From Actinomycetes bacterium (lineage in GTDB: Bacteria > Actinomycetota > Actinomycetes > Actinomycetales > Cellulomonadaceae): a stretch of 7,796 nt of DNA. Both the position numbers and the translations under genes were made by a program. Every line of letters begins with the position of its first letter. The stretch's first letter is position 1. Under the pieces are notes generated by a model that was not told the DNA's origin, made no database searches, and saw nothing but the letters and a program-made list of their open reading frames with translations. This document shows positions 1 to 5,588 of this stretch, piece by piece. The stretch spans positions 1-7,796 of the forward strand of contig JAEWCA010000042.1 of assembly GCA_023390875.1 (NCBI GenBank), given 5' to 3'.

Positions 1-123
1 ATTTTGCGTTTCGGGTTTAGGCCGGGGCGGCGCGGGGGGGGGGACCCCGAGGCGGCGGACCCCGAGGCGGCGGACCCCGACGCGCAGGACCCCGACGCGC
101 AGGACCCGGCGTCGGTCATCTGA
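1..123 (+). CDS. C-terminal tail of an unidentified protein (partial, 5' end outside window)
   Basis: Frame 1 is open from base 1 to a TGA at 121-123, giving 40 residues. The first 14 are Arg/Gly-rich. They are followed by four copies of a five-residue unit (DPEAA twice, DPDAQ twice) and a short ending, DPASVI. The tail is acidic, Pro/Ala-rich and probably disordered, so no fold or function can be named. A strong hairpin begins about ten bases after the stop, as expected for the 3' end of a real transcription unit. Two things reduce confidence: the first 20 bases are far more AT-rich than anything else in the window, and a run of ten G sits at 34-43. This could be a contig edge with poor base calls, so the residues before the repeat may be wrong. 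The gene converges on glpK. Confidence 0.5.
   Translation: MLRFGFRPGRRGGGDPEAADPEAADPDAQDPDAQDPASVI
43..102 (+). repeat. Four tandem copies of a 15-base in-frame unit
   Basis: Four consecutive 15-base units share GACCCCGA at their start. Units 1 and 2 (43-72) are identical, and units 3 and 4 (73-102) are identical. The two pairs differ only in the second half of the unit (GGCGGC-type against CGCGCA-type). A fifth, degenerate start (GACCCG) follows at 103. The unit is a multiple of three and lies in the open frame, so it encodes a pentapeptide repeat, and copy-number change would preserve the frame. The A-A-B-B pattern fits recent local duplication. Confidence 0.8.
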
Positions 124-132
124 GCACGGCGA

Positions 133-163
133 AGGCCGGGTGCACGTGCCCAGCACCCGGCCT
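133..163. terminator. Hairpin terminator between convergent genes
   Basis: GGCCGGGTGC at 134-143 pairs perfectly with GCACCCGGCC at 153-162. A flanking A133-T163 pair makes an 11-base-pair stem with a nine-base loop. It lies ten bases after the TGA of the upstream plus-strand gene and 65 bases beyond the stop of glpK on the other strand, so it could end transcription from both sides. There is no strong T run on either side, which is common for terminators in GC-rich actinobacteria. Confidence 0.75.
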
Positions 164-227
164 CCGTCGTTCGCCGGTGCGCAGCGTCCCCTCGGTGCGC
201 GCTCCGGCCCTCGGGCGTGAGCGGCCC

Positions 228-1751
228 CTAGCTCACGTCGTCGTCCACCCAGTCGAAGGTCCTCGTCACGGCCTTCTTCCAGAGCCGGTACTGCCGGTCG
301 CGCTCGCCGGTGTCCATCGAGGGCGACCAGCGCTTGTCCTCGGCCCAGTTGTCGATGACGTCCTGCTCGCCGGACCAGAACCCGACGGCGATGCCCGCGG
401 CGTACGCGGCGCCGAGGGCGGTCGTCTCGGCGACCTTGGGGCGGACGACGTCGACGCCGAGGATGTCGGCCTGGAACTGCATGAGCGTCTCGTCGGCGAC
501 CATGCCGCCGTCGACCTTCAGCTCGGTGAGGTCCACCCCGGAGTCGGCGTTCATGGCGTCGAGCACCTCGCGCGTCTGGAAGGCGGTGGCCTCCAGCGCG
601 GCCCGGGCGATGTGGCCCTTGTTGACGTACCGGGTGAGCCCGACGAGCGCACCGCGCGCGTCGGACCGCCAGTACGGCGCGAACAGGCCCGAGAACGCCG
701 GCACGAAGTACGCGCCGCCGTTGTCCTCGACGGTCTTCGCGAGCTCCTCGATCTCGGGCGCGGAGCTGATGATCCCGAGGTTGTCGCGCAGCCACTGCAC
801 CAGGGAGCCCGTCACGGCGATGGACCCCTCCAGCGCGTAGACGGCGGGGGCGTCGCCGATCTTGTAGCAGAGCGTCGTGAGCAGCCCGTTCTTCGACGGG
901 ACCGGTGACGTGCCGGTGTTGAGCAGCATGAAGTTGCCCGTGCCGTACGTGTTCTTCGCGTGGCCGACCTCGAAGCACGCCTGCCCGAACGTCGCGGCCT
1001 GCTGGTCGCCGAGGATGCCCGCGATCGGCACGCCCGGCACCATGCCGCCCTCGCGGCCCGTCCCGTACACCTCGGACGACGAGCGGATCTCGGGGAGCAT
1101 CGACACCGGGATGCCCATCTCGCCGGCGATCTCCTCGTTCCACGACAGGCTGTCGAGGTTCATGAGCATCGTGCGCGACGCGTTCGTGACGTCGGTGACG
1201 TGCACGCCGCCGTCGACGCCGCCGGTCATGTTCCACAGCACCCACGCGTCGGTGTTGCCGAACGCGAGGTCGCCGCGCTCGGCCTTCTCGCGGGCGCCGT
1301 CGACGTTGTCCAGGATCCACTTGACCTTCGGGCCGGAGAAGTACGTCGCGAGCGGCAGGCCGACCCGGTCCTTGTACCGTTCCGCGCCGCCGCCGAGCGC
1401 CCCCAGCTCGTCGGCGATCTTGGCCGTGCGCGTGTCCTGCCAGACGATCGCGTTGTACACCGGCTTGCCGGTGGTGCGGTCCCAGACCACCGCCGTCTCG
1501 CGCTGGTTGGTGATGCCGACGGCCGCGAGGTCGCGGTGCGTGAGGTTCGCGCGGGTCAGGGCGAGGCCGACGACCTCGCGGATGTTCGTCCAGATCTCCT
1601 CGGGGTCGTGCTCGACCCACCCGGCCCTGGGGAAGATCTGCTCGTGCTCCTTCTGGCCGACGGACACGATCTGCCCGCCGTGGTCGAAGACGATCGCGCG
1701 GGAGCTCGTCGTGCCCTGGTCGATGGCGAGGACGTACTGGGTGTCGGGCAT
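228..1751 (-). CDS. glpK: Glycerol kinase
   Basis: Phosphorylates glycerol with ATP to sn-glycerol-3-phosphate in the cytosol, trapping the glycerol that enters through GlpF. The protein is 507 residues, close to the roughly 500 usual for the family. The phosphate-binding start DQGTTSSR is at 11-18. Substrate-pocket residues by homology to E. coli GlpK are R84, E85, W104, Y137, catalytic D249 (in GDQQAA) and F274. Both FGGY-family signatures are present, at about 137-149 and 367-387. The frame stays open another 39 codons upstream, but that extension is Arg-rich and overlaps glpF; the ATG just before [12 protein letters not shown] is the family start. The activation-loop region around 230-244 (YGTGREGG...VPIAG) has no histidine where Firmicutes kinases are phosphorylated by HPr. 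It also does not match the E. coli GGTR motif that binds fructose-1,6-bisphosphate, so neither control is expected. It is last in the glpD-glpF-glpK operon, 44 bases after glpF. Confidence 0.97.
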   Translation of the reverse strand: MPDTQYVLAIDQGTTSSRAIVFDHGGQIVSVGQKEHEQIFPRAGWVEHDPEEIWTNIREVVGLALTRANLTHRDLAAVGITNQRETAVVWDRTTGKPVYNAIVWQDTRTAKIADELGALGGGAERYKDRVGLPLATYFSGPKVKWILDNVDGAREKAERGDLAFGNTDAWVLWNMTGGVDGGVHVTDVTNASRTMLMNLDSLSWNEEIAGEMGIPVSMLPEIRSSSEVYGTGREGGMVPGVPIAGILGDQQAATFGQACFEVGHAKNTYGTGNFMLLNTGTSPVPSKNGLLTTLCYKIGDAPAVYALEGSIAVTGSLVQWLRDNLGIISSAPEIEELAKTVEDNGGAYFVPAFSGLFAPYWRSDARGALVGLTRYVNKGHIARAALEATAFQTREVLDAMNADSGVDLTELKVDGGMVADETLMQFQADILGVDVVRPKVAETTALGAAYAAGIAVGFWSGEQDVIDNWAEDKRWSPSMDTGERDRQYRLWKKAVTRTFDWVDDDVS

Positions 1752-1763
1752 GGTGCGGTCTCG

Positions 1764-1771
1764 TTCCTTCC
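1764..1771 (-). promoter_or_regulatory. Shine-Dalgarno of glpK, long spacing
   Basis: On the minus strand the sequence is GGAAGGAA. Its AAGGA core lies 13 bases before the glpK ATG, longer than the usual 5-10. No other start codon lies between it and the ATG in frame, so the start is still well supported. The long spacer may reduce translation. Confidence 0.6.
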
Positions 1772-1795
1772 GGGGTCTGCGTACGGGGGTGCGGG

Positions 1796-2560
1796 TCAGC
1801 CGGTGTAGGCCGCGCCGGCGAGGCCGGCGAGCACGCCGCCGATGACGGGGCCGAGCACCGGCACCCACGAGTACGACCAGTCGCTCGAGCCCTTGCCGCG
1901 GATCGGCAGCACGAAGTGCGCGATGCGCGGGCCGAGGTCACGGGCCGGGTTGATGGCGTAGCCGGTGGGGCCACCGAGGCTCGCGCCGATGCCGACCACG
2001 AGCAGCGCGACGGCGAGCGGGCCGAGGCCCGACGGGGTCTTGCCGAACGCGATGACGACGAAGACGAGGACGAACGTGCCGATGATCTCGGTGACGAGGT
2101 TCCACGTGTAGGAGCGGATCGCGGGACCGGTCGAGAACACCGCGAGCTTGACGCCGGGGTCGGCGTCCTCGTCGAAGTGCTTCTTGTAGGCGAGGTAGCA
2201 GAGCACGGCGCCGATGAACGCCCCGATGAACTCGGCGAGGATGTACCAGGCGGCGTTGCCGACCGTCGGGTTGATGGTGGCCGTGACGTCGCCGCCTGGG
2301 CCGGTGAGGGTGGCGAACGGTGCGTCGGCCGCGAGCAGGCCGAGCGTGACGGCGGGGTTGAGGTGCGCACCGGACTTGTAGGCGGTGTAGACACCGGCGA
2401 ACACGGCGATGCCCCATCCGAAGTTGATGAGGAGCCAGCCGCCGTTGAAGCCCTTGTTCACCGGGAGGATCACGTTCGCCACCACACCGGTACCGAGGAG
2501 GACCAGCATCCCGGTGCCGAGGATCTCGGAGACGAACGCGTGGGACATGAGTGTGTCCAC
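1796..2560 (-). CDS. glpF: Glycerol uptake facilitator (aquaglyceroporin, MIP family)
   Basis: A 254-residue membrane channel for passive entry of glycerol. Hydrophobic segments are visible at about 8-32, 41-60, 103-124, 154-173, 180-198 and 230-252. The two pore half-helix motifs are SGAHLNPAV (NPA at 68-70) and [13 protein letters not shown] (NPA at 204-206). Asp208 after the second NPAR is typical of glycerol rather than water channels. By alignment with E. coli GlpF, the selectivity filter keeps W49, G192 and R207, but the position of E. coli Phe200 is Tyr201. I recall Tyr here in other Gram-positive GlpF proteins, so this is likely a lineage variant. I chose the GTG start because the AGAAGGGG Shine-Dalgarno sits six bases before it; the ATG four codons later would be 18 bases away. 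The gene sits between glpD (80-base gap) and glpK (44-base gap) in one operon. Confidence 0.96.
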   Translation of the reverse strand: MDTLMSHAFVSEILGTGMLVLLGTGVVANVILPVNKGFNGGWLLINFGWGIAVFAGVYTAYKSGAHLNPAVTLGLLAADAPFATLTGPGGDVTATINPTVGNAAWYILAEFIGAFIGAVLCYLAYKKHFDEDADPGVKLAVFSTGPAIRSYTWNLVTEIIGTFVLVFVVIAFGKTPSGLGPLAVALLVVGIGASLGGPTGYAINPARDLGPRIAHFVLPIRGKGSSDWSYSWVPVLGPVIGGVLAGLAGAAYTG

Positions 2561-2566
2561 GAGCTA

Positions 2567-2574
2567 CCCCTTCT
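2567..2574 (-). promoter_or_regulatory. Shine-Dalgarno of glpF, decides GTG start
   Basis: On the minus strand the sequence is AGAAGGGG, six bases before the GTG at 2558-2560. The in-frame ATG at 2546-2548 is 18 bases away, so the GTG is the preferred start. Confidence 0.7.
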
Positions 2575-2593
2575 GTTGACGTCGTTGTCACGT

Positions 2594-2612
2594 GCGCCCC
2601 GCGACGGGGCGC
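2594..2612. other. GC-rich hairpin in the glpD-glpF gap
   Basis: GCGCCCCG at 2594-2601 pairs with CGGGGCGC at 2605-2612 across a three-base loop, a perfect eight-pair stem. It lies within the 80-base gap between the glpD stop and the glpF start. In the transcribed (minus) direction no T run follows, so it is not a classic terminator. It could partly terminate transcription or protect an mRNA end, letting glpF-glpK be expressed at a different level from glpD. That role is inferred from position only. Confidence 0.5.
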
Positions 2613-2640
2613 GGGGGGTCTTCGGTGGTTCCCGCTGCCC

Positions 2641-4452
2641 TCAGGTGCCGACGGGCCCGGACGAGCCGCGTCCCGCCGGGGATCCCGGCTTCGTGCCGGC
2701 ACCCACGGTGTCGCCGAGGGGCTGCAGGGGTGCGAGGTCGACGGCGCGCAGGCGGACGCGCTCGGCGGCGGCGTCGTCGGGCTGCAGCGCGGCGGCCTCC
2801 TCGGCCTCGGCCCGCGCGGTGTACGCCTCGATCTCGCGGCTGCGGGTGCGCTCGTCCCAGCCGAGCACGGGACCGACGAGGTCGGCGATCTCGTCGAGCG
2901 CACCCACGCCCTTGTCGGCCTGCTCGTAGTTGAGCCGGGTGCGGTGCATGAGGACGTCGTCGAGGTGCAGCGCACCCTCGTGGCTCGCGGCGTAGACGAT
3001 CTCGGCGCCGATGTACGCGGGCGCGCCCTTGAGCGGGTTCGCGAGCGACGGCGTGGCGTCGACGAGGTCGATGATCTCGCCGAGCAGCGACCCGTACCGG
3101 TGCAGCAGGTGGTCCATGCGGGGCCGGTCCCACCCGTACCGGGCACCGATCGCGCGGGCCTGCCGCTGGAACACCTGGAGCCCTTCGGCGCCGACGAGCG
3201 GCAGGTCGTGCGTGATGGACGGCAGGCTCGTCGCGCGCGACCCGATCGCGAAGTCGACGGCGTCCTTCGCCATGACGCGGTACGTGGTGAGCTTGCCGCC
3301 CGCGATGACGGTGAGCCCGGGGGCGGGTGCCGCGACGGTGTGCTCGCGGGACACCTTCGCGGACGACGTGCCCTCCTTGACGTGCGGCTGCAGCAGCGGC
3401 CGCAGGCCCGCCCACGTGCCGATGACGTCCTCGCGGCTGATCGGCCGGGACAGCACCGCGTTGGCGTGCTCGATGACGTAGTCGATGTCGGCGCTCGTCG
3501 CGACGGGGTGCGTGAGCTCCTGCTCCCACGGGGTGTCGGTGGTGCCGATCACCCAGTACCGGGACCACGGGATGATGAACAGCACCGACTTCTCGGTCTG
3601 CAGGATCAGGCCCGTGTCGCCGGCGATGCGGCTGCGCGGGACGACGATGTGGATGCCCTTGCTGGCGAGCACGCGCAGCCCGCCCTCGGAGCCGGCGAGC
3701 GACTCGGTCTGCTCGGTCCACACGCCGGTCGCGTTGATGACGTGCCGCGCACGGACGTCGAGGCGGTCGCCCGTCTCGAGGTCGACGAGCTCGGCGCCGG
3801 TGACCGCGCCGCCCGTCGTCGTCTGGAGGCCCACCACCTGCGTGCGCGAGGCGGCGTGCGCGCCGTACGAGACGGCCGTGCGGACGAGGGTCTCGACGAG
3901 CCGGGCGTCGTCGACGCTCGCGTCCCAGTACTGCACGGCGCCGATCGCGGCGTCGTGCCGCAGGTCCGGGAACCGGCGCTCCATGCCCTTGCGCGTGAGG
4001 TGCCGGTGGATCGGCATGGCCCGCTTCGAGCCGGACACGGTGGCGAGCGTGTCGTAGAGCGCGACGCCGGCGCCGACGTAGGCCCGCTCCCAGACGCGGT
4101 TCTCGAGCGGGTACAGGAACGACACCGGCTTGACCAGGTGCGGGGCGAGCCGGGTGATCAGCAGGTCGCGTTCGGTGAGGGCCTCGCGGACCAGGTGGAA
4201 GTCGAGCATCTGCAGGTAGCGCAGGCCGCCGTGCACGAGCTTGCTGGACCGGCTCGACGTGCCGCTGGCCCAGTCCTGCGCCTCGATGATCGCGGTCGAG
4301 AGGCCGCGGCTGACGGCGTCGAGCGCGATGCCGGCACCCGTGACGCCACCGCCGACGACGAGCACGTCCAGCTCGCTGCCGCGGTCCGCGCTGGCCCGCA
4401 GCGCGTCGAGCGCGTCCTGTCGTCCCTGTGCCGTCAACGGTGCTGTGCGCAT
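2641..4452 (-). CDS. glpD: FAD-dependent aerobic glycerol-3-phosphate dehydrogenase
   Basis: Oxidises sn-glycerol-3-phosphate to dihydroxyacetone phosphate and passes electrons through FAD to the quinone pool. It acts at the inner face of the membrane. The protein is 603 residues. The N-terminal Rossmann motif GGGVTGAG is at 34-41, with the FAD-ribose acidic residue at E57. The family signature GTSSRSSKLVHGGLRYL spans 64-80. R351 (GLRPLL) and K387 (GGKLTTYR) match positions that contact substrate in E. coli GlpD. The C-terminal cap domain runs from about 410 to 545 (PAYIGAEIVYAA at 478-489). The last 50 or so residues are Ala/Glu- then Gly/Pro/Ser-rich and lie outside the conserved fold. The open frame extends 33 codons further upstream, but the ATG at 4450-4452 has a GGGGGA ribosome site six bases away and begins the alignable sequence. 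It is the first gene of the glp operon, facing the divergent regulator. Confidence 0.95.
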   Translation of the reverse strand: MRTAPLTAQGRQDALDALRASADRGSELDVLVVGGGVTGAGIALDAVSRGLSTAIIEAQDWASGTSSRSSKLVHGGLRYLQMLDFHLVREALTERDLLITRLAPHLVKPVSFLYPLENRVWERAYVGAGVALYDTLATVSGSKRAMPIHRHLTRKGMERRFPDLRHDAAIGAVQYWDASVDDARLVETLVRTAVSYGAHAASRTQVVGLQTTTGGAVTGAELVDLETGDRLDVRARHVINATGVWTEQTESLAGSEGGLRVLASKGIHIVVPRSRIAGDTGLILQTEKSVLFIIPWSRYWVIGTTDTPWEQELTHPVATSADIDYVIEHANAVLSRPISREDVIGTWAGLRPLLQPHVKEGTSSAKVSREHTVAAPAPGLTVIAGGKLTTYRVMAKDAVDFAIGSRATSLPSITHDLPLVGAEGLQVFQRQARAIGARYGWDRPRMDHLLHRYGSLLGEIIDLVDATPSLANPLKGAPAYIGAEIVYAASHEGALHLDDVLMHRTRLNYEQADKGVGALDEIADLVGPVLGWDERTRSREIEAYTARAEAEEAAALQPDDAAAERVRLRAVDLAPLQPLGDTVGAGTKPGSPAGRGSSGPVGT

Positions 4453-4480
4453 GTGCAGTCCCCCGGGTGATTCGTCCGCT

Positions 4481-4503
4481 ACGTGTCGCTGTCTTCCACA
4501 CGT
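4481..4503. promoter_or_regulatory. Inverted repeat near glpD, candidate operator
   Basis: ACGTGT at 4481-4486 and ACACGT at 4498-4503 are perfect inverted copies separated by 11 bases. Their centres are 17 bases apart. The element lies 29-51 bases upstream of the glpD start codon, where a repressor could block the glp promoter or leader. ACGTG-type words also occur in the palindrome nearer the regulator gene. Such GC-rich words are frequent by chance in this genome, so support is modest. Confidence 0.35.
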
Positions 4504-4546
4504 GCTCGCTATGGTCGTCATGAGGCGAACAAACGCGCAACCGGGC

Positions 4547-4560
4547 TGCACGAACGTGCA
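4547..4560. promoter_or_regulatory. 14-base palindrome, candidate operator of the regulator
   Basis: TGCACG-AA-CGTGCA has perfect six-base arms around a two-base centre. It lies 30 bases upstream of the regulator ATG, a normal place for an autoregulatory operator. Its ACGTGC word (4554-4559) recurs at 4500-4505, 54 bases away and close to five helical turns, next to the glpD-side inverted repeat. Two sites on one face of the helix could allow cooperative binding or looping. This is inference from symmetry and position; the protein that binds is not shown by sequence alone. Confidence 0.45.
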
Positions 4561-4575
4561 CCGGCAGCCGGCACC

Positions 4576-4581
4576 GGGGGG
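4576..4581 (+). promoter_or_regulatory. Shine-Dalgarno of the regulator, decides ATG start
   Basis: GGGGGG ends eight bases before the ATG at 4590-4592. The in-frame GTG at 4581 begins inside this G run and would have no usable ribosome site, so the ATG is preferred and the protein starts MYVEREQ. Confidence 0.6.
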
Positions 4582-4589
4582 TGGTCCGC

Positions 4590-5579
4590 ATGTACGTGGA
4601 GCGTGAGCAGGACGTCCTGCGGGCGGCGTCGATGTACTACCTGCAGGACCTCAAGATGGAGGTCATCGCGCGGCACCTCGGCACGTCGCGTTCCACGGTG
4701 TCACGGCTCATCAAGCGCGCCCGGCAGGCCGGGCTCGTCGAGATCACGCTGCGCCCCGCGAGCACGCGTGCACCCGGGCTCGGGCGGTCGGTCGCCGCGA
4801 CGTTCGGCATCGACACGTACGTGGTGCCCGTCCCCGACTCCGCGTCGCACATCGAACGGCTCGACCAGGTGTCCATGACCGCGGCCCGCCTGCTGTCGTC
4901 CTGGTTCGACTCCGACATGGTCATGGGCGTGGCCTGGGGGACGACCCTCGCGGCCGTGTCCCGCTACCTCGCCCCCAAGCCCACGCGCGGGTCGGCCGTC
5001 GTGCAGCTCAACGGCGCCGCCAACATGCGCACGTCGGGCATCGAGTACGCGAGCGACCTCATCTCGTCGTTCGGCACGGCGTTCGGCGCCGCCGTGCACC
5101 ACTTCTCGGTGCCCGCGTTCTTCGACTACCCCGACACCAAGGCCGCGATGTGGCGCGAACGGTCCGTCAAGCGTGTGCTCGACATGCAGCGCCGGGCCGA
5201 CATCGCCGTGTTCTCCGTCGGGGCCGTCGCCGGTGCCGTGCCGTCGCACGTGTACTCGGCCGGCTACCTCGACGACGCCGACGTCAGGCTGCTGCACGAG
5301 GAAGGCGTGGTCGGCGACGTCTGCACCGTGTTCCTGCGCGCCGACGGGTCGTGGCAGGACGTCCACCTGAACGAACGTGCGACCGGCCCGACGCCCGACG
5401 AGCTGCAGCACGTGCCCCGGCGCGTGTGCGTCGTCGCGGGCGACAACAAGGTCGCGCCCCTGCTCGCCGCGCTGCGCGCCGGGGTCGTCACGGACCTCGT
5501 CGTCGACGAGCTGACGGCGACCCAGCTGCTCGAGGCGGCCGCGCCGCCGCTGCCCCGGCGGGTGCGCGCGAAGGTGTGA
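4590..5579 (+). CDS. SorC/DeoR-like sugar-binding transcriptional regulator, probable glp operon regulator
   Basis: A 329-residue DNA-binding protein of the SorC type. An N-terminal helix-turn-helix spans about 13-48, with MEVIARHLGTSRSTVSRLIK at 23-42 as its core. The C-terminal sugar-binding domain covers about 60-320. Family landmarks are GVAWGTTL (113-120), the HFSVPAFF stretch (171-178), the VGDV...FLRADG region (241-253) and the ending VVAGDNKVAPLLAALRAG (281-298) and DELTATQLL (306-314). SorC regulators generally bind a phosphorylated sugar or intermediate and act as repressors or activators of adjacent catabolic genes. Here the gene diverges from glpD with a shared 137-base region. 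Glycerol-3-phosphate or dihydroxyacetone phosphate are plausible effectors, but that is inference. Streptomyces uses an IclR-type regulator (GylR) for its glycerol genes, so this would be a different control scheme. The stop lies nine bases from that of the convergent carboxylase gene, which is probably unrelated. Family assignment is firm; target and effector are not. Confidence 0.88.
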   Translation: MYVEREQDVLRAASMYYLQDLKMEVIARHLGTSRSTVSRLIKRARQAGLVEITLRPASTRAPGLGRSVAATFGIDTYVVPVPDSASHIERLDQVSMTAARLLSSWFDSDMVMGVAWGTTLAAVSRYLAPKPTRGSAVVQLNGAANMRTSGIEYASDLISSFGTAFGAAVHHFSVPAFFDYPDTKAAMWRERSVKRVLDMQRRADIAVFSVGAVAGAVPSHVYSAGYLDDADVRLLHEEGVVGDVCTVFLRADGSWQDVHLNERATGPTPDELQHVPRRVCVVAGDNKVAPLLAALRAGVVTDLVVDELTATQLLEAAAPPLPRRVRAKV

Positions 5580-5588
5580 CGGGTCCGG

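Larger units (their letters stand above)
4453..4589. promoter_or_regulatory. Divergent regulatory region between glpD and the SorC-type regulator
   Basis: These 137 bases separate two outward-facing start codons and must hold promoters for both the glp operon and the regulator. The stretch from about 4505 to 4540 is less GC-rich than its surroundings. A plus-strand TATGGT at 4510-4515 fits the -10 pattern TANNNT, but no matching -35 lies at the right distance. A minus-strand TTGTTC (bases 4527-4532) could be a -35, but its nearest -10-like element is too close. I therefore name no promoter with confidence. Two inverted repeats in the region are listed separately as operator candidates. Confidence 0.75.

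Noticed and set aside
43..102. Tandem repeats as a CRISPR array or replication-origin iterons
   Set aside because: Units are only 15 bases, contiguous without spacers, and lie in an open frame that ends at a stop followed by a terminator.
1752..1868. Upstream extension of glpK by 39 codons
   Set aside because: The extension is Arg-rich, overlaps the 3' end of glpF and has no similarity to glycerol kinases. The ATG at 1749-1751 begins the conserved sequence.
2551..4470. 639-codon plus-strand open frame antisense to glpD, plus similar long frames at 177-908, 960-1808 and 1916-2929
   Set aside because: Their translations are rich in Arg, Gly, Val, Asp and Ala with no recognisable domain, and they lie opposite firmly identified glp genes. 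Long empty antisense frames are expected at this GC content.
4494..4515. Plus-strand promoter TTCCAC / TATGGT
   Set aside because: Only ten bases separate the two hexamers, far short of the usual 16-18; only the -10-like half is plausible.
4453..4589. A riboswitch in the glpD leader
   Set aside because: The region is short and must hold two promoters. I see no known riboswitch core, only short palindromes better explained as protein-binding sites.
2588..4591. 667-codon minus-strand frame overlapping glpD, and 1938-3146 overlapping glpF/glpD
   Set aside because: Arg/Pro/His-rich translations in the wrong phase of clear genes. The true glpD and glpF frames carry complete family motifs.
4701..5411. 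Minus-strand frame antisense to the regulator
   Set aside because: Composition is typical of an antisense shadow; the plus-strand frame has the helix-turn-helix and sugar-binding landmarks.
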